DNA of 64,000 bases, taken from an uncultured Clostridia bacterium (GTDB taxonomy: Bacteria > Bacillota > Clostridia > Oscillospirales > Ruminococcaceae). The stretch is taken from NCBI GenBank assembly GCA_947089135.1, contig CAMUJF010000013.1, forward strand, positions 1 to 64,000, read 5' to 3'. Both the position numbers and the translations under genes were made by a program. The notes beneath the pieces were generated by a model. It searched no databases, was not told where the DNA came from, and saw only the letters and a list, made by a program, of their open reading frames with translations. How positions within the stretch are numbered: the stretch's first letter is position 1; each line of letters starts with the position of its first letter. Of the stretch, positions 44,291 through 52,479 are shown in pieces.

Positions 44291-44976
44291 TATACCTTGT
44301 AGCCCATAAGCTGCAATGCTTCACAAGCGGCAGCCTGCTCTGCCTGTTTTTTGCTGTGACCCTCTCCCGTACCTATTACATTGCTGTTCAACCGTACCTG
44401 CACCACGAATTTGCGGTCATGATCGGGACCCGTCTGATCTGCAAGAACGTACTCCACCCGCTCCTCAGGATTTTTCTGTATGATCTCCTGAAGCATGGTC
44501 TTGTAGTCGTGGAGGGACTTTGAACCCGTCGCCTCAATATTTTTCGGTATAAATGACAGCACATATTTTTCCGCAGCCTCCATGCCTCCGTCAAGAAAAA
44601 CGGCGGCGATAACGGCTTCAAAAGCGTCCGAAACTATAGAGGGACGCGTCCTGCCGCCGCTGTTTTCCTCGCCCTTTCCCAACAGAATGTGGCTTCCCAA
44701 ATCAATTTTTTTCGAGAACTCGAACAGAGCCTTTTCACACACCAAAGAAGCTCTTATTTTGGTCAGTTCCCCCTCCGGCAAGTGCTTGAAGTGGGTAAAA
44801 AGGTGCTTTGACACGACAATGGAAAGCACGCTGTCACCCAAAAATTCAAGCCGCTCGTTGGAATGTCTGCCCCGCTTTACTTCGTTCGCATATGACGAAT
44901 GTGACAGAGCCTCGTGCAGCAGTTCCTTGTTTTTAAAGGTATAGCCGATCTTCTTTTCAAATTCCGTGAAATCCAT
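44290..44976 (-). CDS. rnc: Ribonuclease III
   Basis: Cuts double-stranded RNA, processing rRNA precursors. 228 aa with the NERLEFLGDSVL signature at residues 40-51, the DAFEAVIAAVFLDGG second metal site near 118, and a C-terminal double-stranded-RNA-binding domain (about 155-226). ATG at 44976 has GGAGG upstream. It lies 28 bases after plsX; the acpP gene often between them is absent. Confidence 0.96.
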   Translation of the reverse strand: MDFTEFEKKIGYTFKNKELLHEALSHSSYANEVKRGRHSNERLEFLGDSVLSIVVSKHLFTHFKHLPEGELTKIRASLVCEKALFEFSKKIDLGSHILLGKGEENSGGRTRPSIVSDAFEAVIAAVFLDGGMEAAEKYVLSFIPKNIEATGSKSLHDYKTMLQEIIQKNPEERVEYVLADQTGPDHDRKFVVQVRLNSNVIGTGEGHSKKQAEQAAACEALQLMGYKV

Positions 44977-45004
44977 TTTAAAATCCTCCGTATATGAGGT
45001 CGAT

Positions 45005-46021
45005 TTATTTTGTTTCCGCTGTGCTTTTCTTTTCAAGAGAAGTGAGAGACGTTGTTATTTCCTCAATTACCTTGCCCTCAACGCAGTTCTTCGCCTGTCT
45101 TATGGCATTATAGAAAGCCGTGCCGTTGGACGAGCCGTGCGCCTTTATAACGGGTTTTGAAATACCCAGCAGCACCGCGCCGCCGACCTCGGTGTAATCC
45201 ATTTTTTTCTTGAACGCCTTGATTTTTTTCATAATCATAAGAGCGGCAAGCTTGCCTCCGAGGCTTGTCATAAGCATATCCTTCAGAGTATGGCTGAAAA
45301 ACGAGCCCATACCCTCGTAAAGCTTCAGCAGGACGTTCCCCGTAAAGCCGTCGGAGACTACCACCTCGCACGCTCCGAACGGTATCTCCCGCGCTTCAAG
45401 GTTTCCGTAAAAGCTTACTGGAGCGGTCTTGAACTGCCTATAGGCTTCAAGTTCCAGCTCTCTGCCCTTAGTGTCTTCGGAACCGACGTTGACAAGTCCC
45501 ACTTTGGGGGACTTAACGCCCATGACCTTGCTCATGTAGCAGCTTCCCATAATACCGAACTGGACGAGCATTTCGGGACGGCAATCCACGTTTGCGCCGC
45601 CGTCAACAAGTATCATATGTCCCTTTGCGGTCGGCATAATCGGAGCAAGAGCCGCCCGCTTTACGCCCTTGATACGCTTTGCGATAAATGTCGCGCCCAC
45701 AACAAGCGCGCCCGTGCTGCCCGCGGAAACAAAAGCGTCTCCCTTTCCCTCGGCAAGAGCTTTAAGTCCCACAGCCATAGAGCAGTCGGATTTTTCCTTT
45801 ATGACAGCGGTAGGCTCCTCGTGAATGTCAATAACCGATTCGGTATGTATTATTGATATTTTATCGAGAGATATTCCGTTTTTCTCGGCGGTTTCTCTGA
45901 TAATTTTTTCATTTCCCGTGAGTACAACCTCAACGTCCAGCTTTTGTACAGCCTCCACCGCGCCTTTCAGGACTTCCAACGGGGCGTTGTCCCCGCCGAA
46001 TGCGTCTACTATTATTTTCAT
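45005..46021 (-). CDS. plsX: Phosphate acyltransferase PlsX
   Basis: Makes acyl-phosphate from acyl-ACP for phospholipid synthesis by PlsY. 338 aa, with the opening IIVDAFGGDNAP, ATFIAKRIKGVKRAALAPIMP near residue 113, and the VVSDGFTGNVLLKLYEG segment near 218. AGGAAG ribosome site. The first 16 codons plus the ribosome site are duplicated at 46682-46747. It heads the plsX-rnc-radical SAM-smc run and connects to fakA through acyl-phosphate. Confidence 0.96.
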   Translation of the reverse strand: MKIIVDAFGGDNAPLEVLKGAVEAVQKLDVEVVLTGNEKIIRETAEKNGISLDKISIIHTESVIDIHEEPTAVIKEKSDCSMAVGLKALAEGKGDAFVSAGSTGALVVGATFIAKRIKGVKRAALAPIMPTAKGHMILVDGGANVDCRPEMLVQFGIMGSCYMSKVMGVKSPKVGLVNVGSEDTKGRELELEAYRQFKTAPVSFYGNLEAREIPFGACEVVVSDGFTGNVLLKLYEGMGSFFSHTLKDMLMTSLGGKLAALMIMKKIKAFKKKMDYTEVGGAVLLGISKPVIKAHGSSNGTAFYNAIRQAKNCVEGKVIEEITTSLTSLEKKSTAETK

Positions 46022-46037
46022 ATGGTTACTTCCTTTC
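45973..46037. repeat. Direct repeat, copy at the true plsX start
   Basis: 65 bp covering the plsX ribosome site and first 16 codons. It is nearly identical to 46682-46747 (one difference in the coding part, a few around the start). The two copies enclose two small genes. Confidence 0.85.
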
Positions 46038-46039
46038 AG

Positions 46040-46288
46040 TTATAATTCGGATTTGATTTCCTTGGCAATTTCATAATAGTGTTCGGGACTTATATTACTC
46101 CCGAAGTATTTTTGCATTACTGCTGCAACAGCCAAAGCAATTTGTTCGGCAGAACAGTCGGACGAAATTAAATTACTTATCTCAACAGCCTCCGAAAGAT
46201 ATTCGTCGTCGGGCGCGCCGTGCTTTAACAGCAAGTAATAATCGTGCTTGTCAATATATTTTTTTACAACAGTAAGCGTGTCACTCAT
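46040..46288 (-). CDS. Unknown small protein, DUF1871-like
   Basis: 82 aa, helical. The segment DYYLLLKHGAPDDEYLSEAVEI (split here as LLKHGAPDDEY followed by SEAVEI) resembles DUF1871/YugE proteins, which have a similar GAP-DEY pattern. Function unknown; some relatives are suspected immunity proteins. AAAGGTG site. It lies inside the segment bounded by the plsX direct repeats. Confidence 0.65.
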   Translation of the reverse strand: MSDTLTVVKKYIDKHDYYLLLKHGAPDDEYLSEAVEISNLISSDCSAEQIALAVAAVMQKYFGSNISPEHYYEIAKEIKSEL

Positions 46289-46336
46289 ATAATTTTCACC
46301 TTTATTTTTTACAAATTCAGCAGATAGCTTTCCAAG

Positions 46337-46672
46337 TCAGGCAAATCCTCCGAACCAAGTGACAACTCCTACAATAAACATAATGAATATTCCCGCTAAA
46401 GAAAATATACACGAAATTATTTTTAATGCGATATGTAATTTTTTCATTTTAAATACAATTACCGAAATGCTGACAAAAAATAAAACGCTGCATAAAAACA
46501 TAATCGGTACCCATATTTTTACGGCGGTCCAATATCTCTCCGCTTCTTTGCCGAAATCGTCAATGCTTCCGATCATCTGACTAATGACCGTTAAATACAG
46601 CAGCCACAATATCGCTTCCGCAATAAGAAAGCAGACGGCAATATAAAACGCTTTTGACTTTTTATTGTTCAT
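46337..46672 (-). CDS. Unknown small membrane protein, about three helices
   Basis: 111 aa, with hydrophobic segments near residues 8-30, 50-72 and 85-108. AT-rich compared with neighbours. The ATG at 46672 has AAGGA upstream; the longer frame runs into the plsX copy. The 13 bases up to its ATG (GGATAATAAAATG) are identical to those before the YcxB-like gene at 47810. Not recognised. Confidence 0.7.
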   Translation of the reverse strand: MNNKKSKAFYIAVCFLIAEAILWLLYLTVISQMIGSIDDFGKEAERYWTAVKIWVPIMFLCSVLFFVSISVIVFKMKKLHIALKIISCIFSLAGIFIMFIVGVVTWFGGFA

Positions 46673-46676
46673 TTTA

Positions 46677-46730
46677 TTATCCTTCCAACGGGGCGTTGTC
46701 CCCGCCGAATGCGTCAACTATTATTTTCAT
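46677..46730 (-). pseudogene. Duplicated start fragment of plsX
   Basis: A 17-codon frame, MKIIVDAFGGDNAPLEG then stop, with its own AGGAAG ribosome site. The first 16 residues equal the PlsX N-terminus. It is truncated where the next small gene's leader begins. Confidence 0.85.
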
Positions 46731-46747
46731 TATGTGTACTTCCTTTC
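46682..46747. repeat. Direct repeat, second copy of the plsX start region
   Basis: 66 bp partner of 45973-46037, same orientation. Near identity suggests a recent event. Confidence 0.85.
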
Positions 46748-46757
46748 TTTTGGAAAT

Positions 46758-47288
46758 TTACCTATGAGAGTATATCAACTCGGTTATTCCGTTGTAATTC
46801 CGCGTTGAAAGCAGCTTTAATTTTATTTCGCAATGCTCTGTACCGAAAAGCCGTATGCCTGCGCCCAATATCGTCGGTATTACCGAAATTTGGTACTCGT
46901 CTATAAGGTCGTCTTTTGCAAGCTGTCCGACAATGCTTGCCCCGCCGCATATCCAGATATTTTTCCCGTCACGGCTTTTCAGCTCCTTTACAATTTCGGC
47001 GGGAGCTTTGTCCGTAAAAAATATATTGTTTTTGGGAGGCAGCTTTTTATGCGTGATAACATAGCTTGTCAAATCTTCGTATACCCACTCAGAGGGGGAC
47101 AATTCTGTTACTATCTGATCATAGGTATTCCACCCCATTATGACCGTATCGACGTCCTTCACAAATTCCGAATAAGAGTCAACATTTTCCGTATCGGAAT
47201 CCTGTCCGACAAGCCAGTCCACACCGCCCCGTTTGTCGGCAATATATCCGTCAAGGCTCATTGCAATAAAAAGAACAGCTTTTCTCAC
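46758..47288 (-). CDS. Dihydrofolate reductase-fold protein (RibD C-terminal family)
   Basis: 176 aa, with the opening AVLFIAMSLDGYIAD, the VIMGWNTYD segment near residue 50 and IWICGGASIVGQL near 109, typical of the RibD-C/YwjB/YyaP group. These bind NADPH and reduce unknown pterin-like or other substrates. Start is GTG, 7 bases after AAAGGAGG. It lies between the plsX copy and the YcxB-like gene. Confidence 0.87.
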   Translation of the reverse strand: MRKAVLFIAMSLDGYIADKRGGVDWLVGQDSDTENVDSYSEFVKDVDTVIMGWNTYDQIVTELSPSEWVYEDLTSYVITHKKLPPKNNIFFTDKAPAEIVKELKSRDGKNIWICGGASIVGQLAKDDLIDEYQISVIPTILGAGIRLFGTEHCEIKLKLLSTRNYNGITELIYSHR

Positions 47289-47333
47289 GGAACGACCTCC
47301 TTTGATCCTTAAACATATTCTTCACATATATCC

Positions 47334-47810
47334 TTATTTTTTCGGTCTGATATTTGTTTTGACAATTAAAAACCGTTCAAATTCGTCCGTTGTTATATTG
47401 TCCAAGCATTTTCCAATTACAAATGCTCGGTTATCGCTTATGTATATAAAATAATGTCCTTTGACCTCTTTTATTTCGGTAATGTCTGAATAATTGACTG
47501 TGACTTCGCCCCCATTGCAAATCACCTTAAAATTGCGGTCGTAAAAAATATAACGATTGTTTGATTCTTTGCACCAAAGACGTACTGCAAAAATCATAAA
47601 CAACAAGGGAATAAGAAACAAAAATATTAATATAGCCAAAAATAAATTTTTATCATCAACGCCCTCGACTGCTGAATAAAGTATAAAAAATCCTCCCGCA
47701 ATTATCGACGGAATACAAAAAAGTCCCAGCACAAAAACGCAAGTGTAAAATATCGGAGAAATTTTTCTGTACTTCATTTTGAATGTAAAATCATAGATAG
47801 GCTCTTCCAT
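47334..47810 (-). CDS. Membrane protein with YcxB-like C-terminus
   Basis: 158 aa. Two membrane helices (about residues 20-45 and 58-82) are followed by a small beta-rich domain resembling YcxB-like proteins (FYDRNFKVICNGGEVTVNYSDITEIKE, read here in parts). Function unknown. AT-rich. Start lies 4 bases after the trmFO stop, with GAAAGGA overlapping it. Confidence 0.72.
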   Translation of the reverse strand: MEEPIYDFTFKMKYRKISPIFYTCVFVLGLFCIPSIIAGGFFILYSAVEGVDDKNLFLAILIFLFLIPLLFMIFAVRLWCKESNNRYIFYDRNFKVICNGGEVTVNYSDITEIKEVKGHYFIYISDNRAFVIGKCLDNITTDEFERFLIVKTNIRPKK

Positions 47811-47814
47811 TTTA

Positions 47815-49152
47815 TTATCCTTTCAAACTGTCAACTATCAACTGTAAACTGTCAACTGCACGCTCAGCGATCGCTCGATACCTCTCCTGCTTGTCCTTTA
47901 TTCGGACGTCAAGGTCTGGGAGTATCCCCATATTCGCCCCCATAGGCTGAAAATTTTCTACCGTTTCGTCCGAAATATACCTTGCAAGCGCGCCTGTCAT
48001 TGTCTCCCTCGGCAGGACGAGAGTGCCCCTGCCCGCAAGCCGTCTTGCCATATTCAGACCCGCCATAATACCGCTTGCGGCAGACTCCATATAGCCCTCC
48101 ACGCCTGTTATCTGTCCCGAAAAAAACAGGTCGGGACAAGTCCGCAGAGAAAAATCCCCGTTCAGCACTTTTGGAGAATTTATAAACGAGTTGCGGTGCA
48201 TAACGCCGTACCGCACAAACTCGGCGTTTTCAAGACCCGGTATCATGGAAAATACCCTTTTCTGCTCGCCGAATTTCAGATTTGTCTGAAATCCCACAAT
48301 GTTATAAAGCGTACCCATACTGTTCTCCTTGCGGAGCTGAACCACAGCATATGGACGTTTCCCCGTCACGGGGTCGAACAGTCCCACAGGCTTCATCGCC
48401 CCGTAGCGCATTGTTTCCTCGCCCCGCTTTGCAAGGACTTCGATAGGCATACAGCCCTCGTAGACCGTGAAGCCGTCTCTGCCCCCCTGTTTTGGAATTT
48501 CGTCAAAATCGTGCAGCGGAGCGGACTCGGCGTTTTTCAGTTCCTGCCAAAAGGCAGCGTACTCCTCTTTCGTAAAGGGACAGTTTATATAATCGTCGTC
48601 CCCCCTGCCATAACGCGCCGCAAAGAAAATTCTTTCCTTGTCGAGAGACTCGTAGGTAACTATGGGAGCCGCAGCGTCGTGAAAGCTCAGATAGCCACCG
48701 CAGAGCTTTTCGATGCTTTCCGCAAGACCTCCGCTTGTAAGGGGACCCGTGGCGATTATCACGTTTCCGTCAGGAATTTCAGACACTTCTCCGCACCTGA
48801 CTGTGATATGCGGATTTGAGACAATTTTCGCGGTAACAAGGTCGGAAAATTTCTCCCTGTCCACCGCAAGCGCTCCTCCTGCGGGGACGGCTGTTTCCTC
48901 GGCGCATGGAACGGTCAGAGAACCGAGCCGCCGCATTTCCTCTTTGAGAAGACCCGCCGCCGAGTTCACTCTTGAAGCTTTCAGCGAATTAGAGCAGACA
49001 AGCTCCGCGAAGCCTTTGTATTTATGTGCGGGAGTAAATTTCTGCGGTTTCATTTCCCAAAGCTCCACGTCCAGACCCGCTTTCGCAAGCTGCCATGCCG
49101 CTTCGCAGCCTGCAAGTCCCGCGCCTATTACTGTGATTTTTTTATCGTTCAA
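47815..49152 (-). CDS. trmFO: Methylenetetrahydrofolate--tRNA-(uracil-54) methyltransferase TrmFO
   Basis: Folate- and FAD-dependent enzyme that makes 5-methyluridine 54 in the tRNA T-loop. 445 aa, with the FAD motif GAGLAGCEAA (10-19), the catalytic-type Cys53 in LVCSNSLKAS, and YEGCMPIEV near residue 225. The last residues (SLQLIVDSLKG) are encoded by a 7-bp tandem repeat and look like an added tail. It normally follows topA directly; here three small genes come between. Confidence 0.96.
   Translation of the reverse strand: MNDKKITVIGAGLAGCEAAWQLAKAGLDVELWEMKPQKFTPAHKYKGFAELVCSNSLKASRVNSAAGLLKEEMRRLGSLTVPCAEETAVPAGGALAVDREKFSDLVTAKIVSNPHITVRCGEVSEIPDGNVIIATGPLTSGGLAESIEKLCGGYLSFHDAAAPIVTYESLDKERIFFAARYGRGDDDYINCPFTKEEYAAFWQELKNAESAPLHDFDEIPKQGGRDGFTVYEGCMPIEVLAKRGEETMRYGAMKPVGLFDPVTGKRPYAVVQLRKENSMGTLYNIVGFQTNLKFGEQKRVFSMIPGLENAEFVRYGVMHRNSFINSPKVLNGDFSLRTCPDLFFSGQITGVEGYMESAASGIMAGLNMARRLAGRGTLVLPRETMTGALARYISDETVENFQPMGANMGILPDLDVRIKDKQERYRAIAERAVDSLQLIVDSLKG
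47824..47858. repeat. 7-bp tandem repeat at the 3' end of trmFO
   Basis: Five units of 7 bases; on the minus strand GTTGACA or one-base variants (CAGTTGA-phase). The array is in frame with trmFO and supplies its stop codon region. A different 7-bp array lies at 55934-55968. Confidence 0.8.
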
Positions 49153-49651
49153 TTTTATTCTCCGTTTTTAATTCCTTGTAAAATGTGTAACTCATCATTT
49201 TTGACCCGTCTCCCATAACGTTTTCGGACCGGTCGGTAACTTTATATCCGCATTTTTTATACAGGTTTTGCGCGGCGTGATTGTCCTCAGTCGTTTTTAT
49301 TCCCGCGGAAGAAAATCCTCTGTCGGAAATATATTCCTCAAAAAATTCAACAGCCGCCGTACCAAGTCCCTGCCGCTGATGTTCTGGAGCAACCGCAAGC
49401 ATTGCCAGCCATGCGGTGTCTTTTCCGTCAAGACCGTTTATTTTAAGCCAGCCCGCAGGTTTATCTTCCGAAAAAATTATAAAGTGTCTCTCGTCGGTAT
49501 CATTTTTCCAGTACTTTCTATAAGCGTCAAGCCACTCGTCATAAGGCATTTTTTCGTTGTGCAGAGCCGCAAGTATGCTTTCATTGTTCAGCAAGTCCGC
49601 CAAAAATTGAATGTCCTTTTCTTCAAGTGCGTTAAAAATAATTTTTGTCAT
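49142..49651 (-). CDS. GNAT-family N-acetyltransferase
   Basis: 169 aa, with the acetyl-CoA binding motif VAPEHQRQGLGTAA near residue 90 and NLYKKCGYKV near 131. Substrate unknown. It overlaps the trmFO start by 11 bases and follows the YgiT-type gene by 12 bases. It is part of the small group inserted between topA and trmFO. Confidence 0.88.
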   Translation of the reverse strand: MTKIIFNALEEKDIQFLADLLNNESILAALHNEKMPYDEWLDAYRKYWKNDTDERHFIIFSEDKPAGWLKINGLDGKDTAWLAMLAVAPEHQRQGLGTAAVEFFEEYISDRGFSSAGIKTTEDNHAAQNLYKKCGYKVTDRSENVMGDGSKMMSYTFYKELKTENKIER

Positions 49652-49663
49652 ATTTGTTTCCTT

Positions 49664-49894
49664 TCACGCCGCCATATCCTTGTAATTTACAATCGCAACT
49701 TCCGTCATAGCGTTTTCGCATTTTTCAAGAATTTCCTCAATTTTCTGAACAACATCTCCGCTGTAGACCGTTTCGCCGCATTGGCTGCATTTCATACACG
49801 GAACGTTTTTTATAATTACAATACATTTGTCAAGCTCGGCAACGTGAGTTGTCAGACCGCTTTCCATATCGGATTTGCAAAAGAAACATTTCAT
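49664..49894 (-). CDS. YgiT/MqsA-type zinc-finger protein, probable antitoxin
   Basis: 76 aa. Zinc ligands Cys3, Cys6, Cys36 and Cys39 (MKCFFC and CSQC with GE after it) match the YgiT-type finger of MqsA antitoxins. The HTH half of full MqsA is missing, as in many short members paired with DUF4258 proteins. It starts 4 bases after the stop of the DUF4258 frame, so the two form a toxin-antitoxin pair in which only the antitoxin is intact. Confidence 0.85.
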   Translation of the reverse strand: MKCFFCKSDMESGLTTHVAELDKCIVIIKNVPCMKCSQCGETVYSGDVVQKIEEILEKCENAMTEVAIVNYKDMAA

Positions 49895-49898
49895 AAGC

Positions 49899-50213
49899 TC
49901 ACGCCTTTCTCGTTTTTAAATCAGGTTCCCACTTATCTTCCGCAGGATAATACGCAGTAATTATCCAAAGATACTCATTATCTGTACCGCATACAATATG
50001 CATATATTTTCCGCCAATATCCAAACCGAGTATAAGACAGCTTGGATACGGATAATCATTTGGATATTGTTATATTATCTCTCCGGAATTAATTACAGAA
50101 ATTATATCCTTATATTTTATATGCCTCTCGGAAAATCTTTTCAGCATATGCCGGGACACTATTACCTTTTTGCTGTCAGAAGCTATGCTCCGCAAATCCG
50201 ATATATCAAGCAA
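49899..50213 (-). pseudogene. DUF4258 toxin-like gene with an in-frame stop
   Basis: A 105-codon frame starting at TTG (50213), with GGAGAG 7 bases upstream. It reads DUF4258-like sequence (VSRHMLKRFSERHI, VINSGEII) to a TAA at codon 48 (50070-50072), then continues in frame (QYPNDYPYPSCLILGLDIGG, then HIVCGTDNEYLWIITAYYP) to a TGA at 49899. The family usually has GEIIE-YP here, so the TAA probably replaced a Glu codon. It lies 3 bases after topA and 4 before its antitoxin. The product would be a 47-aa fragment unless the stop is read through. Confidence 0.85.
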
Positions 50214-50216
50214 ATA

Positions 50217-52295
50217 TTATCTCTCCTTTTTAATAGCCACCTCGTACCCGCAGCCATCTTTCAGGCAGAACATCTTTCCGCCCTTTTTGAACAGGGTCGT
50301 GCCGTCGTTGCACTTGGGGCATTTATCCGAAACGGGAGTATCCCATGTCATAAAATCGCAGTTGGGATTGTCCTCGCAGCCGAAATATTTCTTGCCCTTT
50401 TTGGACTTTTTCTGCAATACCTTTTTGTGGCACTTGGGACACACTCCGCCCGTGTCCTTAACGATACGCTTTGTGTTTGTACAGTCGGGAAAACCGCTGC
50501 ACGCAAGGAATTTGCCGAAACGTCCTATCTTGATGACCATAGGCTTTCCGCATACCTCGCATACCTCGTTTGTTTCCTCGTCGGGGACTTTCACGCGCTT
50601 GCCGTCCATAGCCACCTCAGCCTTTGAAAGAGTGTCGGCAAAGTCCTCATAAAATCCGCTTATTGAGTCCACCCAGTTCATCTCGCCGACCTCGATTTTG
50701 TCAAGATCGCTTTCCATTGTAGCGGTAAATTTCGAGTCCACAATATTTTTAAAATGCTGCTTCATAAGCTCTGTGGTAACTTCTCCCAAACCTGTAGGAC
50801 GAAGCTGCTTGCCGTCGCGCTCAACATAAAAACGGTTGACGATTGTGGAAATTGTAGGCGCATATGTGGACGGTCTGCCGATACCGTTTTCCTCCAGAGC
50901 CTTGATAAGAGTAGCCTCGGTGTACCGCGCGGGAGGCTGTGTAAAGTGCTGATGCCCCTCAATAGCTTTAAGCTTCAGCTTGTCGCCCACTTCAATATTT
51001 GGCAGTACCTTGCCCTCTTCCTCGTTTTTGGATTCCTCATACAGCACAGTAAAACCATCAAACTTGACGGAAAAACCCGTCGCTCTGAAATTGCAGCCGT
51101 TTGCGTCTATATCGACGGAAACCGTGTCCAGAACAGCGTTTGCCATCTGGCTTGCAATAAATCTTTCCCATATCAGCTTGTAGAGCCTATACTGCTCCGA
51201 TGTAAGACTGTCCTTTACCCTGTCGGGGGTAATATCGGGCATTGAGGGACGTATAGCCTCGTGAGCGTCCTGAGCGTTGGATTTTGATTTGTAAATTTTT
51301 GGAGTATTAGGAATATAATTCTTGCCGTAAGCCTTGCCGATGTACTCATACGCCGCCGCGCGTGCTTCATCGGAAATACGCAGCGAGTCTGTTCTCATAT
51401 AGGTGATAAGACCGACCGCGCCCATGCCCTCGATATCAACGCCCTCGTAAAGCGTCTGAGCAGCTTTCATGGTCTTGGCAGCGGCATATCCCAGCTTTTT
51501 TGAAGCCTCCTGCTGCATAGTGGAGGTTGTGAACGGAGGCGCTGGAGACTTCCTGCGAACAGATTTTTTTACTTCGGTAACGTTATAGTCTGCACCCTCT
51601 ATTCTCTTGAGTATCTTGTCCGTCTCAGCCTGAGAGTGCAGCTCGGTTTTCTGACCGTCAACTCCGGTAAACGACGCGTCAAACTGCTTTTTTGAGGACG
51701 GAGCAGTCATTTTCGCGTCGATAGACCAGTACTCCTCAGGCTTGAAGCTGTTTATCTGCTTTTCGCGGTCTACCACAAGGGATACCGCAACCGACTGAAC
51801 GCGTCCCGCCGAAAGTCCTCTGCGGACTTTTTTCCACAGAAACGGAGACAGCTTGTAGCCCACGATCCTGTCCAGCACGCGCCTTGCCTGCTGAGCGTTT
51901 ACAAGGTCTATATCAATGGAGCGGGGGTGCTCCATACCGTTTTTCACGCCTGTCTTTGTAATTTCGTTGAACGTTACACGGTTAGCGTCGTCAAGGGGCA
52001 AGTCCAACATATGTGCCAGATGCCATGAAATGGCCTCTCCCTCGCGGTCGGGGTCGGTTGCAAGGTACACGAAATCCGATTTTTCCGCTTCCTTTTTGAG
52101 GCTTTCTATAAGCTCCTCCTTACCTTTTATCTCGGTGTAAACCGGCTCAAAGCCGTTGTCCACATCGATTCCAAATTTGGATTTGGGAAGATCGCGGACG
52201 TGTCCCATAGAAGCCACGACCTCATAGCCGTTTCCCAGATATTTTTTTATGGTTTTCGCCTTTGCGGGCGACTCAACGATTACAAGCTTTGACAT
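50217..52295 (-). CDS. topA: DNA topoisomerase I
   Basis: Relaxes negative supercoils. 692 aa: N-terminal Toprim domain (KLVIVESPAKAKTIKKYLG), the core with the active-site region GLITYMRTDS near residue 300 (catalytic Tyr), and C-terminal zinc-finger repeats with CEVCGKPM, CSGFPDC, CPKCHKK and CPKCNDG. Start has AAAGGAT. In the usual dprA-topA order. Confidence 0.97.
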   Translation of the reverse strand: MSKLVIVESPAKAKTIKKYLGNGYEVVASMGHVRDLPKSKFGIDVDNGFEPVYTEIKGKEELIESLKKEAEKSDFVYLATDPDREGEAISWHLAHMLDLPLDDANRVTFNEITKTGVKNGMEHPRSIDIDLVNAQQARRVLDRIVGYKLSPFLWKKVRRGLSAGRVQSVAVSLVVDREKQINSFKPEEYWSIDAKMTAPSSKKQFDASFTGVDGQKTELHSQAETDKILKRIEGADYNVTEVKKSVRRKSPAPPFTTSTMQQEASKKLGYAAAKTMKAAQTLYEGVDIEGMGAVGLITYMRTDSLRISDEARAAAYEYIGKAYGKNYIPNTPKIYKSKSNAQDAHEAIRPSMPDITPDRVKDSLTSEQYRLYKLIWERFIASQMANAVLDTVSVDIDANGCNFRATGFSVKFDGFTVLYEESKNEEEGKVLPNIEVGDKLKLKAIEGHQHFTQPPARYTEATLIKALEENGIGRPSTYAPTISTIVNRFYVERDGKQLRPTGLGEVTTELMKQHFKNIVDSKFTATMESDLDKIEVGEMNWVDSISGFYEDFADTLSKAEVAMDGKRVKVPDEETNEVCEVCGKPMVIKIGRFGKFLACSGFPDCTNTKRIVKDTGGVCPKCHKKVLQKKSKKGKKYFGCEDNPNCDFMTWDTPVSDKCPKCNDGTTLFKKGGKMFCLKDGCGYEVAIKKER

Positions 52296-52479
52296 TTGAT
52301 TCTATCCTTTCTATATAAAGCTAACGCAAAAATTTCAAATTTTAGCCGCATTGCCGTACAATACTGATTTTTGATCAAAGCGCATACAAAAATATTTTCA
52401 GGCTTTTCCCCGATTTTTTTGTACACTTTCTGATCAAAGACCGGTATGAGGAGATTTTCTCCTGTCTGCAAATACCGCT

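Noticed and set aside
43250..44302. 350-aa open frame on the plus strand
   Set aside because: Antisense to the radical SAM gene and the smc start; no motifs.
44976..45005. acpP between plsX and rnc
   Set aside because: The gap is only 28 bases; no acyl carrier protein gene fits.
15783..50072. Reassignment of TAA as a sense codon
   Set aside because: TAA is the normal stop of many intact genes here (for example rex, rnc, topA), so the two internal TAA codons mark decay.
52280..52471. 63-aa frame between dprA and topA
   Set aside because: Runs into the topA start in another frame and lacks a ribosome site; treated as intergenic.
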